64,000 nucleotides of DNA from Leclercia pneumoniae (GCF_017348915.1 NZ_CP071383.1:3038001-3102000), one strand, 5' to 3'; positions 38,445-51,621 are shown, counted from the stretch's first letter. A program made the numbers and translations. The notes: generated by a model not told the origin, from the letters alone.

Positions 38445-39860
38445 TTACTGCTGGCTTTCTCGCTCGGCGATATAGCCCAGCGCTTTATTGATGCGCGCCA
38501 CGCTGCGTGATTTGCCAATAGCGTGTACGGTAACGTCCAGCGCCGGAGACTGACCCGCACCGGTAACGGCTACGCGCAACGGCATGCCCACTTTACCCAT
38601 CCCCACTTCCAGCTCATCGGCAGTCGCCTGAATGGCATTATGCACAGCTTCAGCGCTCCAGTCGGTAAGGGTAGCCAGTTTATCGCGAACCACTTCCAGA
38701 GGCTGACGCGCAACCGGACGCAGGTGTTTCTTCGCCGCATCTGCATCAAACTGCTCGAAATCTTCATAGAAATAGCGGCAGCTTTCGGCAATTTCTTTCA
38801 GCGTTTTGCAGCGCTCGCCGAGCAGTTTCACCAGCTCAGCCAGCTGCGGGCCATTGCGGGTATCGATGTTAGCCTGCTCAATATGCCATTGCAGATAGGT
38901 TGCAACGTATTCTGGCTGCATCGTATTGATGTAGTGATGGTTCAGCCACAGCAGCTTATCAGTATTGAATGCACTGGCCGATTTGCTCACCGCGCCCAAA
39001 GAGAAAAGCTTAATCATCTCTTCACGGCTGAAAATTTCCTGATCGCCATTAGACCAGCCCAGACGCACCAGATAGTTCAGCAGGGCTTCCGGCAGATAAC
39101 CATCGTCGCGGTACTGCATCACGCTAACGGCACCATGACGTTTCGACAGTTTTTTGCCGTCGTCACCGTTGATCATGGAGACATGCGCATAGACCGGTAC
39201 CGGTGCGTTCAGCGCCTTGAGGATGTTGATCTGACGTGGCGTGTTATTGATATGATCTTCACCACGGATCACGTGGGTGATCTCCATATCCCAGTCATCA
39301 ACGACTACGCAGAAATTGTAAGTTGGTGAGCCATCGGTACGACGGATGATCAGGTCATCGAGCTCCAGGTTACTGAACTCAATCGGACCACGGATCTGAT
39401 CGTCGAAGATCACCGAGCCCTCTTCCGGATTGGCGAAACGCACTACGCAAGGTTCATCATCTGCGTGGTGCTCATGACCGTGGCGGCAGCGGCCGTCGTA
39501 ACGCGGCTTTTCATTATTTGCCATCTGCGACTCACGCAGCGCCTCAAGACGCTCTTTAGAGCAGTAGCATTTGTAGGCGGTGCCCGCTTCCAGCATCTCA
39601 TCGATGACGGCGTTATAGCGGTCAAAGCGTTTGGTCTGGAAGTAAGGGCCTTCATCCCACTCCAGATTCAGCCAGTTCATGCCATCCATGATGGCTTCAA
39701 TTGCTTCCGGCGTAGAACGCTCAAGGTCGGTATCTTCGATACGCAGAACGAAATCACCGCCATTGTGACGCGCAAAAAGCCAGGAATAGAGAGCAGTACG
39801 CGCACCGCCGACGTGCAGATAGCCGGTAGGGCTTGGCGCGAAGCGAGTTTTGATTTTCAT
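38445..39860 (-). CDS. gltX: GltX, glutamyl-tRNA synthetase
   Basis: 471 aa, same as E. coli. Class I synthetase with HIGH-type motif [20 protein letters not shown]-type KKLSKRHG, and the zinc-binding [11 protein letters not shown]...CRHGHEHH. Charges tRNA-Glu, also feeding tetrapyrrole synthesis through glutamyl-tRNA. Divergent from the Val/Lys tRNA cluster. Confidence 0.97.
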   Translation of the reverse strand: MKIKTRFAPSPTGYLHVGGARTALYSWLFARHNGGDFVLRIEDTDLERSTPEAIEAIMDGMNWLNLEWDEGPYFQTKRFDRYNAVIDEMLEAGTAYKCYCSKERLEALRESQMANNEKPRYDGRCRHGHEHHADDEPCVVRFANPEEGSVIFDDQIRGPIEFSNLELDDLIIRRTDGSPTYNFCVVVDDWDMEITHVIRGEDHINNTPRQINILKALNAPVPVYAHVSMINGDDGKKLSKRHGAVSVMQYRDDGYLPEALLNYLVRLGWSNGDQEIFSREEMIKLFSLGAVSKSASAFNTDKLLWLNHHYINTMQPEYVATYLQWHIEQANIDTRNGPQLAELVKLLGERCKTLKEIAESCRYFYEDFEQFDADAAKKHLRPVARQPLEVVRDKLATLTDWSAEAVHNAIQATADELEVGMGKVGMPLRVAVTGAGQSPALDVTVHAIGKSRSVARINKALGYIAERESQQ

Positions 39861-40072
39861 GAAGTGGCCTTACAGTAATAAAGATGCCGACAACCGGCAT
39901 ATCCTGGAAATGAGAGTGGGCAATATTCTATCACTCCAGCCTGAATCCTCAATCTTGTTGCAGCCGGAACCGCCACCTTTGCCATTTTTGTATAGAAATC
40001 ATGCTGCCTGGCGCGTTTTGCGATCGTTTTGCCTAATTTTACGACGAACAAACAAAATCTTTAGAAAAGGCG

Positions 40073-40100
40073 TTGACTCATTTTCAACTCTCCCTATAAT
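40073..40100 (+). promoter_or_regulatory. Promoter of the valUXY-lysV tRNA operon
   Basis: TTGACT, 16 bases, TATAAT, then GCGACTCC, a GC-rich discriminator typical of stringently controlled stable RNA promoters. Confidence 0.82.
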
Positions 40101-40117
40101 GCGACTCCACACAGCGG

Positions 40118-40193
40118 GGGTGATTAGCTCAGTTGGTAGAGCATCTCCTTTACACGGAGGGGGTCGGCGGTTCGAGCCCGTCATCACCCACCA
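40118..40193 (+). tRNA. valU: tRNA-Val (anticodon UAC)
   Basis: 76 bases with encoded CCA. Acceptor GGGTGAT/ATCACCC, anticodon loop CTTTACAC. Differs from the next two copies by a T-A versus C-G acceptor pair. Confidence 0.96.
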
Positions 40194-40233
40194 TCTTCTT
40201 CGATGGCTCGCAGTGTAGATAAGAATTGAGATT

Positions 40234-40309
40234 GGGCGATTAGCTCAGTTGGTAGAGCATCTCCTTTACACGGAGGGGGTCGGCGGTTCGAGCCCGTCAT
40301 CGCCCACCA
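40234..40309 (+). tRNA. valX: tRNA-Val (anticodon UAC)
   Basis: 76 bases with encoded CCA, acceptor GGGCGAT/ATCGCCC. Confidence 0.96.
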
Positions 40310-40338
40310 TTCTCACCTTATCGCAGCAGTTCCGAAAT

Positions 40339-40414
40339 GGGCGATTAGCTCAGTTGGTAGAGCATCTCCTTTACACGGAGGGGGTCGGCGGTTCGAGCCC
40401 GTCATCGCCCACCA
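40339..40414 (+). tRNA. valY: tRNA-Val (anticodon UAC)
   Basis: 76 bases, identical to the previous copy; four bases before tRNA-Lys. Confidence 0.96.
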
Positions 40415-40418
40415 TTTC

Positions 40419-40494
40419 GGGTCGTTAGCTCAGTTGGTAGAGCAGTTGACTTTTAATCAATTGGTCGCAGGTTCGAATCCTGCACGACCCACCA
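40419..40494 (+). tRNA. lysV: tRNA-Lys (anticodon UUU)
   Basis: 76 bases with encoded CCA. Acceptor GGGTCGT/ACGACCC, anticodon loop in GACTTTTAATC. Last gene of the tRNA operon. Confidence 0.96.
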
Positions 40495-40695
40495 ATGTAA
40501 AAAAGCGCCCTAAAGGCGCTTTTTTGCTATCTGTGATTTGAAAGATTCGAACCTGCAGCAGGCTCGAGCCGAACGCAGTGAGGCACCGGAGCCGTTTACG
40601 GCGACGGCCCGAAGGGCGAGCGAAGCGAGTCATCCTGCACGACCCACCAATGCAAAAAAGCGCCCTAAAGGCGCTTTTTTGCTATCTGCGATTTG
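40477..40695 (+). repeat. Duplicated lysV 3' end plus terminator around a GC-rich insert
   Basis: Bases 40477-40540 and 40632-40695 are a 64-bp direct repeat with two mismatches, covering the end of the T-arm, the acceptor strand, CCA and the terminator. The insert between them starts with GATTCGAACCTGC, an inverted copy of the tRNA T-arm. It contains palindromic pieces such as GCCGTTTACGGC and GAGCGAAGCGAG. Frames across it are not genes. The rest of the gap to 40866 shows nothing. Confidence 0.85.
40499..40526 (+). terminator. Terminator of the tRNA operon
   Basis: AAAAAAGCGCC/GGCGCTTTTTT hairpin right after lysV. A second copy lies at 40654-40681 within the duplicated segment. Confidence 0.9.
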
Positions 40696-40866
40696 TACTC
40701 TGCATGCACTCGGTAACTCCCCTTTCTCTATCGTCTTTATCAATCGCTCAACCGAAGATTTACATGCCAATAACCTTTCGCCTCGTTACCTGTCATTTCT
40801 TGCAGGTGATCTCAAGTAGAGGCGAACTTATGCCGATAAAAGGGATTTCCGGCAAGAGATCTTTAT

Positions 40867-41208
40867 ATGACTACAATTCAGGCATCAACCCCATCAATAC
40901 AGACCAGCAGTAACAGTAAAAGCGGCTCAAGCGATAACAGCATTGCTGGGCAAATCAGCCGCATCACGGCCCAAATTTCTGAACTGAGCCAGAAATTTAA
41001 GGATATTGCCCTGGGAAGCGGCACTCCCGAAGAAAAAAAGGAGCAACAAGAGATACTGAAAGCGCAAATTGACGGCCTGCAGGCACAACTGCAGATGCTG
41101 CTCCGTCGTCAGGCTGAAGAGGCAAAACAAAAACAAGAACAGGCGCAAGCTAAAGTGGAAGGCGTAAACAAACCTTCCGATGAGCATGAAATTGATATTT
41201 ACGTTTAA
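40867..41208 (+). CDS. FlxA-like small coiled-coil protein
   Basis: 113 aa. A Ser/Thr-rich N-terminus (about 1-27) is followed by two helices with heptad character ([34 protein letters not shown]) and a [10 protein letters not shown] tail ending IDIYV. The layout matches the FlxA-like family; E. coli FlxA is FliA-regulated with unknown function. It occupies the place of xapRBA-yfeN in E. coli. Its stop overlaps that of convergent yfeR. Confidence 0.72.
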   Translation: MTTIQASTPSIQTSSNSKSGSSDNSIAGQISRITAQISELSQKFKDIALGSGTPEEKKEQQEILKAQIDGLQAQLQMLLRRQAEEAKQKQEQAQAKVEGVNKPSDEHEIDIYV

Positions 41209-42140
41209 CGCGCCTCATAGTTAAACAAGGGATCGCGCATACGGGCTTGTGTGAGCTGTTCAGCCTGGATGCGCACCACCTCCCAGATCGCCTGCGCCGC
41301 GCCAGAAAGCGAACGATTTTTACGCCGCACCAGCATTAACTTACGCTCGACTGCAGGCGTAAATCGTTTCACCGTGAGCTGGCTCCCCTGCGGTAAAGGC
41401 AGAGCCAGAGCCGGGAGAACGCTAATACCAATCCCGGCTTCAACCATCGGGAAGAGCGTCGCAGGATGTCCAATCTCCTGGACTATGGTGGCATTCACCT
41501 GTTGGTCCGCAAGGGCGGCATCGATCAGCGGTCGACTTCCTGAGGCATAGTCCTGCAACACCAGCTTTGCTCCTTCCAGCGCTTGCCACGTCACGCTCGT
41601 CTGCGCTGCCAGCGGGCTATCGTTACGACAAAGCAGTAAGAATGGCTCCGAGAGCACGACTTCACACTCAAGGTCGCTTACCGGGCCAGGATCGATAACG
41701 ATGCCGAAATCTACCTCTCCCTGACGAATACTTTCCAGCACCCACTGTTGAGGCCGATCATGCAGCACAAAATTGATATCGGGGTAACATTGATTACTTT
41801 GCGCGATACAGTGTGGAATCAAATGCGCCGAAATGGTCTGACTGGCGGCTACACGTACCGTGCCTGAAAGCTGCTGCCCTACCCTTCCTACATCGCGAAG
41901 CGTGCTCGAAAGCTCATCTAACAAACGCGCCAGCCGCGCGGCCAGCTGTTGCCCCGCCTCGGTGAGTATCACTTCACGCGTGGTTCTGTCCAGCAGGCGC
42001 ACGCCCGTTTGCTGTTCCAGCTCTTTCACGCTATGACTTACAGCAGACTGGCTCAATCCAATCATCTCTCCGGCGCGGCTAAAGCTTTTCGCCTGTGCGA
42101 CGGTGACAAAAACACGAAGTTGACGCAGGGAGTAATTCAT
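41205..42140 (-). CDS. yfeR: YfeR, LysR-family regulator
   Basis: 311 aa. Winged HTH at 1-60 ([34 protein letters not shown]) and a periplasmic-binding-protein-like effector domain. Divergent from yfeH, which it probably controls; in Salmonella YfeR links yfeH expression to osmolarity. Start ATG 42140. Confidence 0.93.
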   Translation of the reverse strand: MNYSLRQLRVFVTVAQAKSFSRAGEMIGLSQSAVSHSVKELEQQTGVRLLDRTTREVILTEAGQQLAARLARLLDELSSTLRDVGRVGQQLSGTVRVAASQTISAHLIPHCIAQSNQCYPDINFVLHDRPQQWVLESIRQGEVDFGIVIDPGPVSDLECEVVLSEPFLLLCRNDSPLAAQTSVTWQALEGAKLVLQDYASGSRPLIDAALADQQVNATIVQEIGHPATLFPMVEAGIGISVLPALALPLPQGSQLTVKRFTPAVERKLMLVRRKNRSLSGAAQAIWEVVRIQAEQLTQARMRDPLFNYEAR

Positions 42141-42229
42141 CTGTTTTACTCATAAATAGATGCAATAAATCAATTTTATTTCTCAAACGGATAAAAGCAC
42201 AATAGCAGCATCTGTTTTCAGGAGTGGTT

Positions 42230-43228
42230 ATGAAAATTTTAAAGATTCTTGATCCGTTTACGTTAACGCTGGTGGTCACCGTATTACTCGCCTCTTTCTT
42301 CCCGGCGAGGGGCGGTTTTGTCCCCTTCTTTGAAGGGCTGACCACCGCCGCTATCGCGCTGTTGTTCTTTATGCATGGCGCAAAGCTGTCGCGCGAAGCA
42401 ATAATTGCGGGCGGCAGCCACTGGCGACTGCACCTCTGGGTGATGTGTAGCACTTTCGTTATCTTCCCGGTGCTGGGCGTGCTTTTTGCCTGGTGGGCCC
42501 CCGTTAACGTAGATCCGGCGCTCTATAGCGGCTTCCTTTATCTGTGCATTCTGCCTGCCACCGTCCAGTCCGCCATTGCCTTTACCTCACTTGCAGGGGG
42601 TAACGTTGCGGCTGCGGTCTGTTCGGCGTCGGCCTCAAGCCTATTGGGGATCTTCGTATCGCCATTGCTGGTAGGGCTGGTCATGAATCTGCACGGCGCA
42701 GAAGGCAGCCTCGAGCAGGTGGGTAAAATCATGCTGCAATTGCTGCTGCCGTTTGTGCTGGGACATCTTTCCCGCCCCTGGACTGCCGCCTTTGTGGCAA
42801 AACACAAGAAGTGGATCTCTAAAACTGACCAGACTTCCATTCTGCTGGTGGTCTACTCTGCCTTTAGTGAAGCGGTAGTCAACGGTATCTGGCATAAAGT
42901 GGGCGTGGGTTCGTTGCTGTTTATCGTGGTGGTAAGCCTGGTGCTGCTGGCGATTATTATTGGCATCAACGTGTTTGCCGCCCGCCGCTTCGGCTTCAAT
43001 AAAGCGGATGAGATCACTATTGTCTTCTGTGGGTCGAAAAAGAGCCTGGCGAACGGTATCCCGATGGCCAATATCCTCTTCCCGACAGCGGCAATAGGGA
43101 TGATGGTGCTGCCGCTGATGATCTTCCATCAATTGCAGCTGATGCTCTGCGCAGTGCTGGCGCGCCGTTATAAACAGCAGACCGAGAAGTTGCAGGCGCA
43201 GGAAGAGACCCGCGCCGCGAAGGCTTAA
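42230..43228 (+). CDS. yfeH: YfeH, bile acid:sodium symporter family membrane protein
   Basis: 332 aa from ATG 42230, five bases after GGAG; an in-frame GTG at 42224 overlaps that site. BASS/SBF-like family with about nine to ten helices. FMHGAKLSREAI and GSKKSLANGIPMA are conserved. Transported substrate unknown. Overlaps the end of ypeB by four bases. Confidence 0.93.
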   Translation: MKILKILDPFTLTLVVTVLLASFFPARGGFVPFFEGLTTAAIALLFFMHGAKLSREAIIAGGSHWRLHLWVMCSTFVIFPVLGVLFAWWAPVNVDPALYSGFLYLCILPATVQSAIAFTSLAGGNVAAAVCSASASSLLGIFVSPLLVGLVMNLHGAEGSLEQVGKIMLQLLLPFVLGHLSRPWTAAFVAKHKKWISKTDQTSILLVVYSAFSEAVVNGIWHKVGVGSLLFIVVVSLVLLAIIIGINVFAARRFGFNKADEITIVFCGSKKSLANGIPMANILFPTAAIGMMVLPLMIFHQLQLMLCAVLARRYKQQTEKLQAQEETRAAKA

Positions 43229-43440
43229 GGGCGTTTCAGGGGCTGAACCAGCTGGGTCAGCCCCTCTGTTTTGATCAGTAACGTGATAGCCATCAGCTCA
43301 CCCAGTCGCCCGGCAGGGAATTCATCTTTACGGGCAAACCACAGCAGATACTCTTCCGGCAAATCAATCAGCCTGCGGCCTTTATATTTACCGAATGGCA
43401 TCTCTGTATTGGCAATCTCAACAAGCTGCTCCTTCTCCAC
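43225..43440 (-). CDS. ypeB: YpeB, DUF3820 protein
   Basis: 71 aa. MPFGKYKGRRLIDLPEEYL is the DUF3820 core. Related domains accompany nucleases and helicases, but this protein has no known function. One base after ligA on the same strand, so probably co-transcribed. Confidence 0.93.
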   Translation of the reverse strand: MEKEQLVEIANTEMPFGKYKGRRLIDLPEEYLLWFARKDEFPAGRLGELMAITLLIKTEGLTQLVQPLKRP

Positions 43441-43441
43441 G

Positions 43442-45466
<2,025 letters not shown>

Positions 45467-45477
45467 TCAATGAGAAA

Positions 45478-45498
45478 AACCCCCGACAGGCGGGGGTT
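45478..45498 (-). terminator. Terminator between zipA and ligA
   Basis: AACCCCCG/CGGGGGTT stem with a 5-base loop; on the minus strand TTTTTCTC follows. Confidence 0.82.
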
Positions 45499-45524
45499 GA
45501 TAAGGGATGAAACGAACGCCAGGC

Positions 45525-46532
45525 TTAGGCGTTTGCTTCCTTAACTTCGCGGATACGGTCCTGATACTCACGCAGCTTCTGCGGTGTCATCATGCGACGC
45601 TGATCGTCAAGTACCACCCCACCCACTTCATCGGCGATATGCTGAGCGGACTGCAGCATCAGCTTAAAGTTTTGCACTTCATCACCGTAAGAGGGCACCT
45701 GCATAAAGATTGTGACGCCGGGTGTAGTGAAATCACCGGTCATTTCAGGGTCAAAGGTTCCCGGATTCACCATATTGGCCAGGCTAAAGAGGGCTGGGCC
45801 GCTGCCGTCCGGACTCAGATGACGATGGAAGATATTCATATCGCCAAACTTGAAACCAGCCTGCTGAATACTGTTCAGTAATACATCACCGTTTAACCAT
45901 GTCCCATGATGCGCAGCGACGTTCATGACGATGACCGTCTCTTTACGCTGCGGTTTTTCTACCACGGGCTCTTCAACCACAACCGGCTCTGGCTCAACTA
46001 CTGGCGTAGGCTGCTGTACCTGAACAGGCTGCGGCTCTGGCTGCAGTGGCTGTTGCACAGGCTGCGGCTGATGGACAGGCTGCTGTTGCACAGGCTGAGG
46101 CTGATGCACAGGCTGCGGTTGATGCACAGGCTGCTGTGCTGCGGGTTGCGGAGCCTCCGGCTGAGTCTGTACAGGCTGCTGCGTCTGATGAACAGGCGCT
46201 TCTACCGGTGCCGGCTTAGCGGGGCGCGGCTGAGCAGAGGCATACGGCGGCTGGTACTGGTGCTGCGAAGGACGGGGGGCTTCGTGCTCCCCAAAGCCTG
46301 CGCCGGGCGCACTGTGAGTACGATGAACGCGAACTTCACCCACGCCTTCGTCTTCAGATTCCATGTCGTCATCATCGTTCTCATCGTCACGTTGAGACTT
46401 CATGCGCTTTAGTGGGCGATCGCGAAACATAGAGGAACGCTCTTTACGGCTGGTCCAGAAACCGTGCACCAGTAAAGCGAGTATGGCGATCGCGCCAACA
46501 ATGATTAATATCAGACGCAAATCCTGCATCAT
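45525..46532 (-). CDS. zipA: ZipA, FtsZ membrane anchor of the divisome
   Basis: 335 aa from the double ATG at 46532 ([13 protein letters not shown]). N-terminal membrane helix, a charged stretch ([19 protein letters not shown]), and a long Pro/Gln linker (about 95-200) with repeated VHQPQPV units. The C-terminal FtsZ-binding domain begins about 205 ([14 protein letters not shown]). The linker is encoded by near-tandem DNA repeats at about 46030-46150. Confidence 0.95.
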   Translation of the reverse strand: MMQDLRLILIIVGAIAILALLVHGFWTSRKERSSMFRDRPLKRMKSQRDDENDDDDMESEDEGVGEVRVHRTHSAPGAGFGEHEAPRPSQHQYQPPYASAQPRPAKPAPVEAPVHQTQQPVQTQPEAPQPAAQQPVHQPQPVHQPQPVQQQPVHQPQPVQQPLQPEPQPVQVQQPTPVVEPEPVVVEEPVVEKPQRKETVIVMNVAAHHGTWLNGDVLLNSIQQAGFKFGDMNIFHRHLSPDGSGPALFSLANMVNPGTFDPEMTGDFTTPGVTIFMQVPSYGDEVQNFKLMLQSAQHIADEVGGVVLDDQRRMMTPQKLREYQDRIREVKEANA

Positions 46533-46762
46533 TATATTCTCTGTTGTTCTAACACCTTGCCACCACGGCAAACATTTACTCACTAAGAGTATTTGCCGAT
46601 TACGTCAAGTGCAAGTGGATGCAGAGCATTCACCGCATAAAGATGAATTAAATCGTGCTTTTTGCTGTTTTTTCGAACATTTCCGAACTGGTCAACAGCG
46701 TGCAACTGGCTAATATAGGCAGGCAATTTCACTGGTTGCGATAAAAGGAGCTCAACCTGGTT

Positions 46763-47524
46763 ATGGTTTCATCAAATTCTACCTCCCCTCGCAGTGGCGT
46801 CTGGTACTTTTCACAGGGCTGGAAGCTGGTCTCCCTGCCAGGCATCCGCCGTTTTGTGATCCTGCCACTGGTGATCAATACCTTACTGATGGGGGGCGCA
46901 TTCTGGTGGCTGTTTCATCAGCTCGATAGCTGGATCCCATCATTGATGAGTCATGTACCCGACTGGCTGCAATGGCTGAGCTATCTGTTATGGCCTATTG
47001 CAGTCATTTCCGTGTTACTGGTCTTTGGCTACTTTTTCTCAACCCTGGCGAACTGGATTGCGGCGCCGTTTAACGGTCTGCTGGCCGAACAGCTTGAAGC
47101 GCGCCTTACCGGCGCAACGCCGCCCGATACCGGTATCCTGGGCATCATGAAAGATCTGCCGCGCATCATGAAACGCGAGTGGCAAAAGCTCGCCTGGTAC
47201 CTCCCCCGTGCCGTGGTGTTGCTGATCCTCTATTTTATCCCCGGTATCGGACAAACCGTGGCCCCGGTGCTCTGGTTCTTGTTTAGCGCCTGGATGCTGG
47301 CGATTCAATACTGCGACTACCCCTTCGACAACCATAAAGTGCCTTTTAAAGAGATGCGCACGGCCCTTCGTTCGCAAAAGGTTGCCAATATGCAGTTTGG
47401 TGCCCTGACGAGCCTCTTCACGATGATCCCGCTGCTCAACCTCTTTATTATGCCCGTCGCCGTCTGTGGCGCGACTGCCATGTGGGTGGACTGCTACCGT
47501 CCGAAACATGCTTTGTGGAAATAA
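46763..47524 (+). CDS. cysZ: CysZ, sulfate importer
   Basis: 253 aa, same as E. coli. Inner-membrane protein with four main helices; [12 protein letters not shown] at the start and [15 protein letters not shown] mid-protein are typical. Imports sulfate for cysteine synthesis. Divergent from zipA, 153 bases before cysK. Confidence 0.95.
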   Translation: MVSSNSTSPRSGVWYFSQGWKLVSLPGIRRFVILPLVINTLLMGGAFWWLFHQLDSWIPSLMSHVPDWLQWLSYLLWPIAVISVLLVFGYFFSTLANWIAAPFNGLLAEQLEARLTGATPPDTGILGIMKDLPRIMKREWQKLAWYLPRAVVLLILYFIPGIGQTVAPVLWFLFSAWMLAIQYCDYPFDNHKVPFKEMRTALRSQKVANMQFGALTSLFTMIPLLNLFIMPVAVCGATAMWVDCYRPKHALWK

Positions 47525-47677
47525 GGTCAAAAAGGAGTGGCTTATATCACTCCTTATTCCATACTGATCCCCATTATTTCCTTGTAGCATATAGATATGC
47601 GAATTCCTTACTTCCCCATACTTATTCAGCAGGTATGCTGGGTCGGTATCCCAATTTCATACAGTTAAGGACAGGCC

Positions 47678-48649
47678 ATGAGTAAGATTTTTGAAGATAA
47701 CTCGCTGACTATCGGTCATACGCCCCTGGTTCGACTGAACCGTATCGGTAATGGACGCATCCTGGCGAAGGTCGAATCACGTAACCCGAGCTTCAGCGTG
47801 AAATGCCGTATCGGTGCCAACATGATTTGGGATGCGGAAAAACGTGGCGTGTTGAAAGCGGGCGTTGAACTGGTTGAGCCAACCAGCGGGAACACCGGTA
47901 TTGCTCTGGCCTACGTCGCCGCGGCGCGTGGTTATAAACTGACGTTAACCATGCCTGAAACCATGAGTATCGAACGCCGCAAGCTGCTGAAAGCGCTGGG
48001 GGCGAATCTGGTGCTGACCGAAGGCGCCAAAGGGATGAAAGGTGCCATCCAGAAAGCAGAAGAAATTGTTGCCAGCGATCCGGCTAAATATCTGCTGCTT
48101 CAGCAGTTCAGCAACCCGGCAAACCCGGAAATTCACGAGAAAACCACCGGTCCGGAAATCTGGGAAGATACTGACGGCCAGGTCGATGTGTTTATCTCCG
48201 GTGTGGGTACCGGCGGTACGCTGACGGGCGTAAGCCGTTATATTAAAGGCACGAAGGGCAAAAAAGATCTCATTACCGTCGCCGTCGAGCCAACAGATTC
48301 CCCGGTCATTGCTCAGGCACTGGCAGGTGAAGAGTTAAAACCAGGCCCGCACAAAATTCAGGGCATTGGAGCAGGCTTCATCCCGGGTAACCTGGATTTG
48401 AAGCTTATCGATAAAGTGGTTGCCATCAGTAACGACGAAGCGATTTCTACCGCACGCCGCCTGATGGAAGAAGAGGGTATTCTGGCGGGTATCTCCTCTG
48501 GTGCCGCCGTGGCCGCTGCGTTAAAATTGCTTGAAGATGAAACCTTTACCAACAAGAATATCGTGGTTATTCTGCCGTCTTCGGGTGAGCGTTATTTAAG
48601 TACGGCCCTGTTTGCCGATCTCTTTACTGAGAAAGAACTGCAACAGTAA
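47678..48649 (+). CDS. cysK: CysK, O-acetylserine sulfhydrylase A
   Basis: 323 aa. PLP Lys in [12 protein letters not shown], substrate loop [11 protein letters not shown], phosphate-binding [11 protein letters not shown]. Condenses O-acetylserine with sulfide. The C-terminal ELQQ end is standard. Expected CysB control; I could not delimit a site with confidence in the 153-base upstream region. Confidence 0.97.
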   Translation: MSKIFEDNSLTIGHTPLVRLNRIGNGRILAKVESRNPSFSVKCRIGANMIWDAEKRGVLKAGVELVEPTSGNTGIALAYVAAARGYKLTLTMPETMSIERRKLLKALGANLVLTEGAKGMKGAIQKAEEIVASDPAKYLLLQQFSNPANPEIHEKTTGPEIWEDTDGQVDVFISGVGTGGTLTGVSRYIKGTKGKKDLITVAVEPTDSPVIAQALAGEELKPGPHKIQGIGAGFIPGNLDLKLIDKVVAISNDEAISTARRLMEEEGILAGISSGAAVAAALKLLEDETFTNKNIVVILPSSGERYLSTALFADLFTEKELQQ

Positions 48650-48671
48650 TGCCAGAATGTAAATAATGCGT

Positions 48672-48699
48672 AAAAAAGCACCCTTATGGGTGCTTTTTT
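48672..48699 (+). terminator. Terminator of cysK
   Basis: AAAAAAGCACCC, loop TTAT, GGGTGCTTTTTT. Confidence 0.95.
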
Positions 48700-48774
48700 G
48701 TGGTCCACGTCAAACTTTTGCCTCTATCGGCATTGCTTCACCCTGTTAGCTCTGGTATTTAAGCTGGCAATTAT

Positions 48775-48988
48775 TTTGATGCGCGAAATTAATCAACGCA
48801 CGAAATCACGCTGCTGAATCGATTTTATGATTTGGTTCAAGTCTTGCTTCCACGGCATAATGTTTAATGTGACGAAGCGTCAGTTGCAAGACATGCAGGC
48901 ACCAGGTTACGTCATGCGCTAACGTATACCGCGTACCCTTAAGTCGGTGCTAACAATACAGGCTAAAGTGGAGCCGCCAGGCTAGACT
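48775..48988 (+). promoter_or_regulatory. pts operon promoter region
   Basis: A CRP-like TTTGATGCGCGAAATTAA (48775-48792), as at E. coli ptsH P0, precedes TTGGTT (48832) and CATAAT (48856). The P1 region before ptsH has the E. coli-like TAGACT -10 at 48983-48988. The 379-base cysK-ptsH gap holds no other gene. Confidence 0.7.
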
Positions 48989-49028
48989 TTAGTTCCACAA
49001 CACTAAACCTATAAGTTGGGGAAATACA

Positions 49029-49286
49029 ATGTTCCAGCAAGAAGTTACCATTACCGCTCCGAACGGTCTGCACACCCGCCCTGCTGCTCAGTTTGTTAAA
49101 GAAGCAAAAGGCTTCACTTCTGAGATCACTGTGACTTCCAACGGCAAAAGCGCCAGCGCAAAAAGCCTGTTTAAACTGCAAACTCTGGGCCTGACTCAGG
49201 GTACCGTCGTAACCATCTCCGCTGAAGGCGAAGACGAGCAGAAAGCAGTTGAGCATCTGGTAAAACTGATGGCTGAGCTCGAGTAA
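49029..49286 (+). CDS. ptsH: HPr, phosphocarrier of the PTS
   Basis: 85 aa. Active His15 in [13 protein letters not shown] and regulatory-site region [15 protein letters not shown]. Takes phosphate from enzyme I and passes it to sugar-specific EIIA domains. First gene of ptsHI-crr; GGGGA precedes the ATG. Confidence 0.98.
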
Positions 49287-49330
49287 GTATCCGGGTTCTT
49301 TTCAATATCAGTCACAAGTAAGGTAGGGTT

Positions 49331-51058
49331 ATGATTTCAGGCATTTTAGCATCCCCGGGTATCGCTTTCGGCAACGCACTGCTGCTGAAGGAAGACGAGA
49401 TCGTCATCGACCGGAAAAAAGTTTCTGCCGACAAGGTTGATCAGGAAGTTGAACGTTTTCTGAGCGGTCGTGCAAAAGCATCTGCGCAGCTGGAAGCGAT
49501 CAAAACAAAAGCTGGTGAAACTTTTGGCGAAGAAAAAGAAGCCATCTTCGAAGGGCATATCATGCTGCTCGAAGATGAGGAGCTGGAGCAGGAAATCATA
49601 GCCCTGATTAAAGATAAGGGCATGACGGCCGACGCGGCTGCGCATGAAGTTATCGAAGGCCAGGCAACCGCCCTGGAAGAACTGGATGATGAGTACCTGA
49701 AAGAGCGTGCGGCTGACGTACGTGACATCGGTAAGCGCCTGCTGCGCAACATCCTGGGTCTGGCAATCATCGACCTGAGCTCCATTCAGGACGAAGTTAT
49801 TCTGGTTGCTGCTGACCTCACCCCGTCTGAAACCGCACAGCTGAACCTGAACAAGGTGCTGGGTTTCATCACCGATGCGGGCGGACGTACCTCCCACACC
49901 TCAATTATGGCGCGTTCTCTGGAGCTGCCAGCCATTGTGGGCACCGGTAGCGTCACCACTCAGGTGAAAAACAACGACTATCTGATTCTGGATGCCGTAA
50001 ACAACAAAGTTTACGTCAACCCAACTAACGAAGAGATCGAGCAACTGCGTGCCGTTCAGGAGCAGGTTGCTACCGAGAAAGCCGAACTCGCGAAGCTGAA
50101 AGATCTGCCGGCTATCACGCTGGATGGTCACCAGGTTGAAGTTTGCGCTAACATCGGTACCGTCCGTGACGTCGATGGCGCTGAGCGCAACGGTGCGGAA
50201 GGTGTGGGTCTGTATCGTACTGAATTCCTGTTCATGGACCGTGACGCGCTGCCTACTGAAGAAGAGCAGTTCGCCGCATACAAAGCCGTTGCTGAAGCCT
50301 GTGGCTCTCAGGCGGTCATTGTCCGTACCATGGACATCGGTGGCGACAAAGAGCTGCCGTACATGAACTTCCCGAAAGAAGAGAACCCGTTCCTGGGCTG
50401 GCGTGCAGTGCGTATTGCCATGGATCGCAAAGAGATCCTGCGTGACCAGGTTCGCGCCATTCTGCGTGCTTCCGCTTTCGGTAAGCTGCGCATCATGTTC
50501 CCGATGATCATCTCCGTTGAAGAAGTGCGTGCCCTGAAAAAAGAGATCGAAATCTTTAAACAGGAACTGCGTGACGAAGGTAAGGCATTTGACGAGTCAA
50601 TCGAAGTGGGCGTGATGGTGGAAACACCGGCAGCGGCGACAATTGCGCGTCATTTAGCCAAAGAAGTCGACTTCTTTAGTATTGGTACCAATGATTTAAC
50701 GCAGTACACCCTGGCAGTTGACCGTGGTAATGATATGATTTCACATCTCTACCAGCCAATGTCGCCGTCCGTACTGACGCTTATCAAGCAAGTTATTGAT
50801 GCTTCTCATGCTGAAGGTAAATGGACAGGCATGTGTGGTGAGCTTGCAGGCGACGAACGTGCTACACTTCTGTTGCTGGGTATGGGTCTGGACGAATTCT
50901 CTATGAGCGCCATTTCCATCCCGCGCATTAAGAAGATTATCCGTAACACGAACTTCGAAGATGCGAAGGTATTAGCAGAGCAAGCTCTTGCTCAACCGAC
51001 AACGGACGAGTTAATGACGCTGGTTAACAAGTTCATTGAAGAAAAAACAATCTGCTAA
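49331..51058 (+). CDS. ptsI: Enzyme I of the PTS
   Basis: 575 aa, same as E. coli. Phospho-His189 in [16 protein letters not shown]-terminal PEP-binding barrel with RTEFLFMDR and GVMVETPAA, and active Cys in GMCGELAGD. Transfers phosphate from PEP to HPr. 44 bases after ptsH. Confidence 0.98.
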   Translation: MISGILASPGIAFGNALLLKEDEIVIDRKKVSADKVDQEVERFLSGRAKASAQLEAIKTKAGETFGEEKEAIFEGHIMLLEDEELEQEIIALIKDKGMTADAAAHEVIEGQATALEELDDEYLKERAADVRDIGKRLLRNILGLAIIDLSSIQDEVILVAADLTPSETAQLNLNKVLGFITDAGGRTSHTSIMARSLELPAIVGTGSVTTQVKNNDYLILDAVNNKVYVNPTNEEIEQLRAVQEQVATEKAELAKLKDLPAITLDGHQVEVCANIGTVRDVDGAERNGAEGVGLYRTEFLFMDRDALPTEEEQFAAYKAVAEACGSQAVIVRTMDIGGDKELPYMNFPKEENPFLGWRAVRIAMDRKEILRDQVRAILRASAFGKLRIMFPMIISVEEVRALKKEIEIFKQELRDEGKAFDESIEVGVMVETPAAATIARHLAKEVDFFSIGTNDLTQYTLAVDRGNDMISHLYQPMSPSVLTLIKQVIDASHAEGKWTGMCGELAGDERATLLLLGMGLDEFSMSAISIPRIKKIIRNTNFEDAKVLAEQALAQPTTDELMTLVNKFIEEKTIC

Positions 51059-51098
51059 TCCACGAGATGCGGCCCAAATTACTGCTTAGGAGAAGATC

Positions 51099-51608
51099 AT
51101 GGGTTTGTTCGATAAACTGAAATCTCTGGTTTCTGATGATAAAAAAGACTCCGGAACTATTGAGATTGTTGCTCCGCTCTCCGGCGAGATCGTCAACATC
51201 GAAGACGTGCCGGATGTAGTGTTCGCAGAGAAAATCGTTGGTGATGGCATTGCTATCAAACCGACCGGTAACAAAATGGTTGCACCGGTTGACGGTACTA
51301 TCGGTAAGATTTTTGAAACCAACCACGCGTTTTCTATCGAATCTGATAGCGGTATTGAACTGTTCGTACACTTCGGTATCGACACCGTCGAACTGAAAGG
51401 CGAAGGCTTCAAGCGCATCGCTGAAGAAGGTCAGCGTGTGAAAGTAGGCGACCCGGTCATTGAATTCGATCTGCCATTGCTGGAAGAGAAAGCCAAGTCT
51501 ACCCTGACGCCGGTTGTGATCTCCAACATGGACGAAATCAAAGAACTGATCAAACTGTCTGGCAGCGTCACCGTGGGCGAAACCCCGGTTATCCGCATCA
51601 AGAAGTAA
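51099..51608 (+). CDS. crr: EIIA-Glc, glucose PTS component and regulator
   Basis: 169 aa. Single EIIA domain with the active histidines in [15 protein letters not shown] and [13 protein letters not shown]. Phosphorylates glucose through PtsG and controls adenylate cyclase and inducer exclusion. Last gene of the operon. Confidence 0.98.
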   Translation: MGLFDKLKSLVSDDKKDSGTIEIVAPLSGEIVNIEDVPDVVFAEKIVGDGIAIKPTGNKMVAPVDGTIGKIFETNHAFSIESDSGIELFVHFGIDTVELKGEGFKRIAEEGQRVKVGDPVIEFDLPLLEEKAKSTLTPVVISNMDEIKELIKLSGSVTVGETPVIRIKK

Positions 51609-51621
51609 TTTGCCACACAGA

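Noticed and set aside
40538..40913. Open frames of 93 and 111 codons after lysV
   Set aside because: Both span the duplicated tRNA tail and palindromic insert; no ribosome site or homology.
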